From Propionibacteriales bacterium (GTDB lineage: Bacteria; Actinomycetota; Actinomycetes; Propionibacteriales; Propionibacteriaceae), in NCBI GenBank assembly GCA_017882655.1, contig JADGPB010000001.1, forward strand, positions 1 through 30,095: DNA of 30,095 bases. The letters are read 5' to 3'. Of this stretch, positions 24,058 to 30,095 are shown one piece after another. Both the position numbers and the translations under genes were made by a program. The notes beneath the pieces were generated by a model. That model did no database searches. It was given only the letters and a program-made list of their open reading frames with translations, and was not told the origin of the DNA. Positions within the stretch are counted from its first letter, which is position 1. Each line of letters opens with the position of its first letter.

Positions 24058-26400
24058 ATGATTGAGGTCTCGAAGCGTCGGCTGCTCGTGGACGGCCGGC
24101 CCCGGATCGTACTGGCGGGCGAGTTGCACTACTTCCGCGTCCCGCGTGCCGAATGGGAGCAGCGCCTCGAGTTGGCCGTCGAGATCGGATGCGACACGAT
24201 CGCGAGCTATATCCCATGGCTGTTCCACGAGCTGCCCGACGGGGCGATCGACGTCGCTGGCGCCAGCGCGCCGGAGCGGGACGTAGGGGCGTTCATCGAC
24301 CTGTGCGGCGCCCACGGGTTGTCCTTCCTCGCCCGGCCGGGGCCGTTTGTGATGGCCGAACTGAAGAACGAGGGTCTGCCCTTCCGGCTGTATGCCGAGC
24401 ACCCGGAGATCATGCCGTCCGGCTGGGACGGCCGCCCCGCACCCACGGCCACGGTGGACTACCTCGCGCCCGCGTACCTGGACGAGTGCGACCGCTGGTA
24501 CGGCGCCATCATGCCGCTGCTGGCAACCCGGCTGGCGACACGCGGTGGACCGGTGACGGCTGTCCAGCTCGACAACGAGGTGGGCATGCTGGCCTGGGTC
24601 TCGAACTCTCCCGACCTGACGCCGCAGGCGCTGCGCGAGCTTCGAGGCTGGATCCGAGAGCACCGGGCTGGCGCCGCGAGCGTCTACCCCATGATCGACG
24701 CGGCGGACCAGACGTGGGCGGACGCCGTGCGCACGCCTCGGGAGCAGTGGGCGGGGGCGCTACGGATCGACCTGTCCCGATTCATGCGGTGGCGATTCGC
24801 CAGCTACATCGAGCACCTGCGGGCGCGCGCCGAGTCGCTCGGGGTGACAGGTGTGCCGTTCTGCATCAACATCCATGGCACGTCCGACGGCGGCGGCGAG
24901 TCCTTCGGCATCGGAATCAGCCAGCTCGTCGACGCCTATGCCGGTGTCTCGGGGATGCTGTCGGGCTCGGACCACTACGTGGGGAACCTCACCCTCGACA
25001 CCTACACCGATCTGTACGTGATGAACGCGCAGCAGGCTGCAGTTCACGGCGCCGACCAGCCGGTGACCTCACTGGAGTTCGAGGCCGGAACCGGCGACTA
25101 CGGCGGCGGGTTCGACCTACAGTACGAGCCCTCCACAATCGACCTGAAGACACGGCTGCACGTCGCGCAGGGCGTGCGGTTGTTCAACTACTACCTGCTG
25201 GCCGGCGGCATCAACCCGCCACTGGACGTAGCGGTTCACGACGGCAATGACCGGCTCAGCTTCACCGGCGAGCGCCACGGCACCGCCGCGCCGATCGGTC
25301 CCGAGGGCCAACGCGGCGACACGTTCACAGCGACGCGCAAGGTCATTCGTGCGATCCGCGCCGCGGAACCCTGGCTCGCAGACGCCGACCAGGAGCTCGA
25401 CGACTTGAGCCTGGGCCTCATCCTGGACGCCTACGCCACCGAGTACACCCATCCGGACAGCGCGGCAATGGTGGGCGCTGCAGCGGACCTCCACCTGCAC
25501 CGTGGAGCCGGCGAGCGCCGAGCCTTGGCCAAGTCGGCGTTGATGCTGGGCTACCGGTTCGACGCCACTCATCTCGAACGGTCGGCGGTCCGCGTCGGCA
25601 CCGATGGTCGTCCGGCCTGCCTGCTGGTCGCGACAGCCCGCCACATGGACGAGGCCGTACAGCAGCGCTTGGTCGACCATGTGGCGGCCGGCGGGTCGCT
25701 GGTGGCGCTCGGCCCGGTGCCGGAGGTGGATCTGTCCGGTGCAGTGTGCGCTGTGCTCGCCGAGGCACTCGGACTGCGTCCGGGGCCGGTGCTCGCCGAC
25801 GGACCCCACAGCTACCCGAGCGTCATCGCCCACGGCTGGGCCGCTCCGTTCCCGGAGACCCGGGTGGGCTGGCGGCAGTCGCTGGACGGCTCAGCCGGGC
25901 AGATGGTCCTCACCGATGTGGGGGGCACGGTGTGCGGCGTCGAGGCGACACACGGCCTCGGACGGGCCGTCGTGCTCGCTGCCGCTCTCCCCAGCAGCCC
26001 CATCCTGTTCGGACGAGTCCTCGATCGGCTCGGCGTGCGTCGCGGGCTCGAGCTCACGGCATCCGTCCCGGGCGTATTCGCGACCACGACGCGAGATGGC
26101 GCCGGCAACCGGCTGCTGCACGTGATCAACATCTCCGGCTACCGACCCGACGTCTCGATCAGGGTGGCGGGCGTCGACCGCGAGCTGAGGCTGCGTCCCG
26201 CGCCACACGCCGGGTACATGTTGCCGCTGGGTGTCGAACTCGGGCAAGCGCGTCTGGCTTGGGCGAATGCGGAACTGCTTGCCGTCTCGGGCGGCCAGGT
26301 GCGCTTCGGACCGCCTGCCGGGGACGTTCTCGAGGTTGAGTGGGATGGCAGCCGCCCCACCCTTCCCATTGTTCGTGGGCCCATCGCCGACCAAGGCTGA
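24058..26400 (+). CDS. GH35 family glycoside hydrolase (beta-galactosidase-like clan GH-A enzyme)
   Basis: A 780-aa intracellular enzyme with no signal peptide. The N-terminal TIM barrel carries GH35 motifs: GELHYFRVP (21-29), YIPWLFHE (51-58) and RPGPFVMAELKNEG (93-106). The acid/base region is QLDNE (170-174, E174) and the nucleophile region SLEFEAG (338-344, E340 by alignment to the E-F-x-x-G pattern). A GH42-like alpha/beta domain (around 510-680, LLVATARHMDEAVQQRLVDHVAAGGSL split across its strands) and a beta domain follow. ATG 24058 has GGAGG about seven bases upstream. GH35 covers beta-galactosidases and, as I recall, a beta-1,2-glucosyltransferase from Ignavibacterium. Pairing with a GH94 phosphorylase suggests a role in trimming or rearranging the same imported oligosaccharide. 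Confidence 0.87.
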   Translation: MIEVSKRRLLVDGRPRIVLAGELHYFRVPRAEWEQRLELAVEIGCDTIASYIPWLFHELPDGAIDVAGASAPERDVGAFIDLCGAHGLSFLARPGPFVMAELKNEGLPFRLYAEHPEIMPSGWDGRPAPTATVDYLAPAYLDECDRWYGAIMPLLATRLATRGGPVTAVQLDNEVGMLAWVSNSPDLTPQALRELRGWIREHRAGAASVYPMIDAADQTWADAVRTPREQWAGALRIDLSRFMRWRFASYIEHLRARAESLGVTGVPFCINIHGTSDGGGESFGIGISQLVDAYAGVSGMLSGSDHYVGNLTLDTYTDLYVMNAQQAAVHGADQPVTSLEFEAGTGDYGGGFDLQYEPSTIDLKTRLHVAQGVRLFNYYLLAGGINPPLDVAVHDGNDRLSFTGERHGTAAPIGPEGQRGDTFTATRKVIRAIRAAEPWLADADQELDDLSLGLILDAYATEYTHPDSAAMVGAAADLHLHRGAGERRALAKSALMLGYRFDATHLERSAVRVGTDGRPACLLVATARHMDEAVQQRLVDHVAAGGSLVALGPVPEVDLSGAVCAVLAEALGLRPGPVLADGPHSYPSVIAHGWAAPFPETRVGWRQSLDGSAGQMVLTDVGGTVCGVEATHGLGRAVVLAAALPSSPILFGRVLDRLGVRRGLELTASVPGVFATTTRDGAGNRLLHVINISGYRPDVSIRVAGVDRELRLRPAPHAGYMLPLGVELGQARLAWANAELLAVSGGQVRFGPPAGDVLEVEWDGSRPTLPIVRGPIADQG

Positions 26401-26426
26401 GGTTGCTGCGACCGTCCGGCTGCTAG

Positions 26427-27089
26427 CTACCTCGGGCCGAACAACAACCCGTACTCGGTCGGTGTCGGGGGGATCGCGACGCGGTTCACCCGGCGCGGCA
26501 TGCAGAGGGCGACCTCGTTGGCCTCGAGGTTGTTCGTGAGGCGGAGCTGGCGGGGGTTGAGGGCGTACGCGCGGCGGAGGTTGTCGGTCGTCTTCGCGTC
26601 GCACGGTGATGCGAGCGCCATGTCGCACGAGCGCAGGAGGTGGATCGCGCCGGAGTGCGAGGCGTCGGCGGTCATCATCACCGCTTGCCAGGGGCCCAAA
26701 GCCACCGTCGTACCGTCGAAGTCGGCGGCATCGTCGATCACGAGGCTCGGCCGGTACGGGCGGCCCTGGCTCGGCAGGGCATCGTTCGGCTCGAGGAAGT
26801 CGAGCGTGCCGCCGCACCGGATCACGGCTCCTGCGAGCCCCTGCCAGCGCCGACGCTCGTTGGCGATGATCGACAGGTGCGCGCCGAGCGAGATGCAGCG
26901 GAACGCGAGGAGCCACGTCACGTAGTCCGGTACGGCGAGCAGCAGGCGGGTCGGATTGGGCCGGAACAGCCGGATCGTGATCGGGCTGCTACGACCATGG
27001 CCGAGCAGCAGGCCCGACGGCCCCGTACGTACCACCGTCTCCTGCCGTGCCGAGCCGTCCTCGACCTCAGGCAGCACCCACTGGCTCAT
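26427..27089 (-). CDS. Unrecognised 220-aa protein coupled to eccE
   Basis: I do not recognise the family. ATG 27089 overlaps the eccE stop (ATGA), with GAGGTGGG upstream, so it is translated with eccE and is probably part of the secretion locus. The frame extends further upstream to 27401, but that part is antisense-like Arg/Pro-rich sequence inside eccE. The protein has no signal peptide and no certain transmembrane helix. Alternating hydrophobic stretches (LLLAVPDYVTWLLAF, SLVIDDAADF, WQAVMMTADAS) suggest an alpha/beta fold. SLVIDDAADF looks like a Walker B strand, but there is no GxxxxGK[ST] P-loop, so a degenerate ATPase domain is only a guess. Its 3' end faces the end of the GH35 gene, 26 bp away. 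Confidence 0.85.
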   Translation of the reverse strand: MSQWVLPEVEDGSARQETVVRTGPSGLLLGHGRSSPITIRLFRPNPTRLLLAVPDYVTWLLAFRCISLGAHLSIIANERRRWQGLAGAVIRCGGTLDFLEPNDALPSQGRPYRPSLVIDDAADFDGTTVALGPWQAVMMTADASHSGAIHLLRSCDMALASPCDAKTTDNLRRAYALNPRQLRLTNNLEANEVALCMPRRVNRVAIPPTPTEYGLLFGPR

Positions 27090-28249
27090 CGCCCACCTCG
27101 TCCCAGCGGCACGGTGGCCAGCATCGTCGGCACCTGCGCGCCCCCGGGGGAGTCGAGCCGTACGGACGTACCGAGCCGCTCGACGGTGTGGTCCATCGCC
27201 GACTGCGCACCCGCGGCGTCGATCGTGACCAGCCGCAGGCCGCCGGTGGAACGGGCATGCGGCGTGAACGTGTACGAGGTGACGGCGAACAGCACCGGCG
27301 CGTCGGCGATCGCGTCCTGGACCAGCTGGTAGCCGATCGAGGCGTTCGTGCCCCAGCGGCGGATCATGCGGCCGGTGTGTACGAGGCCGTCGCAGGTCCA
27401 CGTCGTCCAGTCCTCGGCGGAGCGGCGTTCGCCGTTCTCAGGCCCCGATCCGGCGACCAGGCTCAGCACCTCGTACAGCTCCATCGGCGCCAAGGCACGG
27501 GTGACGATTCCTTGTCGCTTGAGCACCGTCTGCACCCGGTGCAACCCGAACCGCAACGTCGCGTAGACCCCCTCGTTGCTCGCTCCCCTCCGCGCCACCG
27601 CTTCCAGGCACAGCCTCGGGTCGAGGCGCAGGCACAGCCACGTACGACGCATCGTCGGCGGCGGTGCCTCCGAGGTGATCTCGCGGTACGCGGCCGCGGC
27701 GACGGAGTTCTCGCCCAGCAGCACGGTCGTCGGCGCCGGCACGGTGTAGGTGACGATCTGCACGCCGGCGAAGATGATGTCGTCCTGGCGGGTGAGGCCG
27801 CTCAACGCGTCGAGGTCTATGGCCTCGCCCTTGTCGGCGAGCAGCTCGTCGTCCGAAGCGAGCGCCAGCACAGCGGTCCACGCCTCCCCATCCGCGATCA
27901 GCCCAAGCTCGCCGCCACGGCCCAGAGACGTCTGCGCCACTGTGAGGCCCGGCATCCACTCGGCGAGCGGTACGAGGTCGGCGGGCAGCTCGGCGGGGAT
28001 CTTGGTCGACGGCGAGCGGCGCGCGTAGCCCACCCATCGCCGCAGCCACCCGATCGCCGGGTGCCCCTTGAACGGGATGGCGAGGCCGATGATGAGGATC
28101 GCGAGCAGCCCGGCCCAGAGGTACTGACGGGACAGAGCGAGCAGTACGACACCGAGCAGGGCGATCTCGATGACGATCGCCCAGGTCATGGCGAGCCGTG
28201 GCGCCGCCGCGCGAGGAGGAAGGACGATGTCCTGATCGCCGCGTGCCAT
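27086..28249 (-). CDS. eccE: EccE, type VII secretion membrane component
   Basis: A peripheral subunit of the ESX membrane complex. The 387-aa product has two adjacent N-terminal transmembrane helices (about residues 22-40 and 43-60), followed by a large soluble domain, the usual EccE layout. The region with QDDIIFAGVQIVTYTVPAP and later TWTCDGLVHTGRMIRRW fits this weakly conserved family, and position beside eccB supports it. ATG 28249 is preceded by GGAGGGAG; the frame opens at 28360, upstream of the likely start. It diverges from eccB across 144 bp and is coupled by ATGA to the 220-aa gene downstream. Identity relies on topology and context more than on sharp motifs. Confidence 0.8.
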   Translation of the reverse strand: MARGDQDIVLPPRAAAPRLAMTWAIVIEIALLGVVLLALSRQYLWAGLLAILIIGLAIPFKGHPAIGWLRRWVGYARRSPSTKIPAELPADLVPLAEWMPGLTVAQTSLGRGGELGLIADGEAWTAVLALASDDELLADKGEAIDLDALSGLTRQDDIIFAGVQIVTYTVPAPTTVLLGENSVAAAAYREITSEAPPPTMRRTWLCLRLDPRLCLEAVARRGASNEGVYATLRFGLHRVQTVLKRQGIVTRALAPMELYEVLSLVAGSGPENGERRSAEDWTTWTCDGLVHTGRMIRRWGTNASIGYQLVQDAIADAPVLFAVTSYTFTPHARSTGGLRLVTIDAAGAQSAMDHTVERLGTSVRLDSPGGAQVPTMLATVPLGRGGR

Positions 28250-28352
28250 GGGCCCGCTCCCTCCCGCGCCGTCAGCCGACGCCCCGCGCCACACTCTGCC
28301 AGACGAGTGGGGCGATCCGGGGTGCCAGACGACGACCGGGTGGCCCTTCGCC

Positions 28353-28361
28353 TGCCACAAT
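28353..28361 (+). promoter_or_regulatory. Possible extended -10 for eccB
   Basis: TGC followed by CACAAT (28356-28361) is a reasonable extended -10 element, about 32 bp before the eccB ATG, in the 144-bp region between divergent eccE and eccB. No good -35 is visible. Confidence 0.35.
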
Positions 28362-28393
28362 GGCCGTGTTTTCGTACCCCGTCAGGAGCGGAC

Positions 28394-29719
28394 ATGGCCC
28401 AGCGCAAGGAGCTGCTGAAGGCACACGCCTTCACTCAGCAGCGACTCGTGGCTGCGCTCGTCGACCGCGACCCGGACAACCCGACCCCTCCGCTGCGCCG
28501 CCTCGGCCTCGGGACGTTCGTCTCGATACTGGTCGCCACGGTGCTCGTGGGTGGCTTCGCCCTCTTCGGCTACATCACCAAACCGTCGACGAACGCATGG
28601 TCCCAGGACAAGCCCCTCGTCATCGTCGACACCGACTCAGGCGTGGTGTTCTTCACGCTGGACGGCAAGATGATCTACCCCGCCACGAACATCACCTCGG
28701 CGCGGCTCATCACGGGCGGCGACACGATCGTGAAGGCGACCACCGCGGCCCTGGCCTCCGCAGAGCGGGGCGCCCGGTACGGCATCGTCGGCGCTCCCTC
28801 CCAGCTGCCCGACAAGTCGACGATGACGACCTTCCCGCTCCGCGTCTGCTCCCTGCCGGCGACGAAGAACGTGCGCTACACGGTGCTGGACACCCGTGCG
28901 CCCGGCGCCTCGTCGGACGCAGCCATCGGTCTCGAGGTCAACGGCCGCACGTACCTCGTCGTGGGCGGTGTGGCTCACCTCGTCCCGGACGGGTCGCCGC
29001 TGCTCGGCAACGCCACGTCCCTCAAGGGGACCGAGGCCTTCCTCAGGTCACTCCCGCAGGGCCAGGAGATCAAGCCGTTCAGCGACGCGACCAAGGGCAA
29101 CAAGGCCCACAGCGGCCAGAACCCGGTCGGCACGATCGTCTACACCGGCGACCAGACGGACAAGGCGAGCTGGAACTACTACATCCAGCTGATCGACGGC
29201 TACTCGGCGATCAGCTACCTCGACGCGATGGTCAACAACCTGACACCCACGGCCGTCCAGGCCAGCTATGTCGCGAGCAACCGCAGCGAGATGCAGAACT
29301 CCGCCACCCCCGGGCTGCCTATGGGGCCGGTCGGCTTCACGTCGACGGACACGACCAAGACGAGCGTCTGCGCCACGTACACAGCCGGCGGCGTCAACCC
29401 GAAGATCACGATCGGCGACACGGTCGCCGGGCCGACCGACACGAAGGCGACCCCAGCCGTCAGCACGTACGACCGGGTGACGACCGCACCCGGTGGCGGC
29501 GCGCTCCTGCGGTCGCTCGGCACCGACGCCGACGGGGCGACGTTCCTGATCTGGCAAGGGCAGAAGTACGGGATCCCCGACCTCGAGAGCCGTACGTCCC
29601 TCGGCTACGCCACGGGCGTCGACATCGGCACCGTACAACCGGCTCTGCTGTCGCTCGTCCCCGACGGGCTTCCCGCCGGAATCGCCCTCGACAAGACCCA
29701 CGCGAACCACCCTGCGTGA
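28394..29719 (+). CDS. eccB: EccB, type VII secretion single-pass membrane protein
   Basis: A core subunit of the ESX complex with a short cytoplasmic N-terminus, one transmembrane helix and a large extracytoplasmic repeat domain. The 441-aa product starts with the diagnostic LLKAHAFTQQRLVAALVDRD (8-27) and has its helix at about 39-60. The rest is the typical EccB fold, with the LVIVDTDSGVVFF strand and a C-terminal PDGLPAGIALDKTHA segment close to the family's usual end. ATG 28394 has AGGAG six bases upstream. It diverges from eccE and is followed after 212 bp by the WXG100 gene, so regulator-controlled coexpression with the substrate is possible, though hairpins intervene. Confidence 0.95.
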   Translation: MAQRKELLKAHAFTQQRLVAALVDRDPDNPTPPLRRLGLGTFVSILVATVLVGGFALFGYITKPSTNAWSQDKPLVIVDTDSGVVFFTLDGKMIYPATNITSARLITGGDTIVKATTAALASAERGARYGIVGAPSQLPDKSTMTTFPLRVCSLPATKNVRYTVLDTRAPGASSDAAIGLEVNGRTYLVVGGVAHLVPDGSPLLGNATSLKGTEAFLRSLPQGQEIKPFSDATKGNKAHSGQNPVGTIVYTGDQTDKASWNYYIQLIDGYSAISYLDAMVNNLTPTAVQASYVASNRSEMQNSATPGLPMGPVGFTSTDTTKTSVCATYTAGGVNPKITIGDTVAGPTDTKATPAVSTYDRVTTAPGGGALLRSLGTDADGATFLIWQGQKYGIPDLESRTSLGYATGVDIGTVQPALLSLVPDGLPAGIALDKTHANHPA

Positions 29720-29727
29720 CCTCGTAC

Positions 29728-29741
29728 CTGCCGTTCGGCAG
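29728..29741 (+). terminator. Short hairpin after eccB
   Basis: CTGCCGTTCGGCAG is a perfect 6-bp palindromic stem (effectively 5 bp with a GTTC loop), starting nine bases after the eccB stop. No T-run follows, so it would be a weak terminator or an RNA-processing/stability element between eccB and the WXG100 gene. Confidence 0.4.
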
Positions 29742-29801
29742 CCCCTCTGAGTACGCTCACCCAGACGGGCGGGTAGTGGCGCTCAACTTGGTCCGAATGT
29801 T

Positions 29802-29819
29802 CTCTCAACCGGGTGAGAG
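29802..29819. promoter_or_regulatory. Inverted repeat upstream of the WXG100 gene
   Basis: CTCTCA (29802-29807) and TGAGAG (29814-29819) form a perfect 6-bp dyad with a 6-bp centre. Its right arm falls where the -35 of a TACTGT-based promoter would lie, so it may be an operator controlling the Esx substrate gene. Confidence 0.4.
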
Positions 29820-29836
29820 GTGACCCCCGCCGCGCC

Positions 29837-29842
29837 TACTGT
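29837..29842 (+). promoter_or_regulatory. Possible -10 of the WXG100 gene
   Basis: TACTGT matches TANNNT, and GTGAGA (29813-29818, 4/6 to the -35 consensus) lies 18 bp upstream. Transcription would begin near 29850, leaving a leader of about 80 nt that contains the hairpin at 29899-29913. Confidence 0.35.
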
Positions 29843-29898
29843 CGGGTCATCAACCCGCAGCACCGAGGGATCGGACCTGCAGACCACTACGAAAGACC

Positions 29899-29913
29899 CG
29901 GGGACGATCCCCG
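29899..29913 (+). other. Leader hairpin before the WXG100 gene
   Basis: CGGGGA and TCCCCG pair perfectly around a CGA loop. The stem ends 18 bases before ATG 29932 and about seven before the GGAGG Shine-Dalgarno. It could stabilise the highly expressed esx mRNA or tune ribosome access. Confidence 0.5.
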
Positions 29914-29931
29914 AAACCTGATGGAGGAACC

Positions 29932-30095
29932 ATGTCGGGCAACACAACTGTTGATCGCGCAGAAATGGCCAAGGCCGCGCAGCAGATCGAGGAGAAGGCG
30001 GGCCAGATCCACCAGACCCAGCAGACTCTCGGCAACCAGATCCAGAACCTGATGGGACGCTGGCAGGGCAACGCCGCCAATGCCTTCCTGCGGGC
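29932..30095 (+). CDS. WXG100 (Esx) family type VII secretion substrate (3' truncated by window)
   Basis: A small helical-hairpin protein secreted as a dimer by the ESX system; the first 54 codons are visible. The start MSGNTTVDRAEM is followed by a long amphipathic, Gln/Glu-rich helix, then MGRWQGNAANAF, which contains the W-x-G turn (WQG) at about residues 44-46, the expected position. ATG 29932 has GGAGG a few bases upstream. A partner esx gene would be expected just beyond the window. The sequence is cut at 30095, so the C-terminal secretion signal (YxxxD/E) cannot be checked. Confidence 0.93.
   Translation, partial: MSGNTTVDRAEMAKAAQQIEEKAGQIHQTQQTLGNQIQNLMGRWQGNAANAFLR

Noticed and set aside
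29716..29823. A 35-codon frame starting GTGA on the eccB stop
   Set aside because: It has no Shine-Dalgarno, no recognisable motif, and overlaps the hairpin at 29728-29741 and the dyad at 29802-29819, which better explain the region.

Overview
The window is high-GC actinobacterial DNA. A complete core of type VII secretion (ESX) genes places it in the Actinomycetes: fused EccC, EccD, EccB, EccE, a mycosin protease and a WXG100 substrate. The short EccB N-terminus and frequent GTAC in the coding sequence suggest something near Nocardioidaceae/Propionibacteriales, but I cannot fix the genus. Coding is dense. No intergenic stretch exceeds 300 bases, and I found no tRNA, rRNA, CRISPR array, transposase or integrase.

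Left part (1-13523). After the 3' tip of an unidentified gene and three perfect 22-bp tandem repeats comes a run of minus-strand genes. Read in transcription order they are eccC (7896-11978), mycP (6529-7899), an MptB-like GT-C mannosyltransferase (4979-6532), a YigZ/IMPACT protein (4322-4966), a SWIM-SNF2 helicase (1132-4311) and cysK (115-1047). The first three are joined by ATGA stop/start overlaps. eccD (12132-13523) diverges from eccC and looks leaderless.

Middle part (13542-26400). This is a self-contained carbohydrate locus: a LacI-type repressor, a fused double-ATPase of the oligopeptide-type ABC family, two permeases, a solute-binding lipoprotein, and (divergent) a GH94 phosphorylase and a GH35 enzyme. 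The simplest reading is uptake of an oligosaccharide followed by intracellular phosphorolysis and trimming. The GH94 resembles, from memory, 1,2-beta-oligoglucan phosphorylases, so beta-1,2-glucan (sophoro-oligosaccharide) use is a testable guess. The 211-bp divergent promoter region holds several dyads, one of them lying on the predicted -35 of the binding-protein gene.

Right part (26427-30095). Secretion genes resume: an unrecognised 220-aa protein coupled to eccE on the minus strand, then eccB and the start of a WXG100 (Esx) gene on the plus strand. The sugar locus therefore sits between two blocks of one ESX cluster, flanked by the convergent 3' ends of eccD and the 220-aa gene. This looks like an insertion that left every secretion gene intact. 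The most interesting items are this interruption, the GH94/GH35/Opp-type sugar system with its regulatory dyads, the coupling of a mannosyltransferase to the mycosin, and the orphan 220-aa secretion-linked protein.
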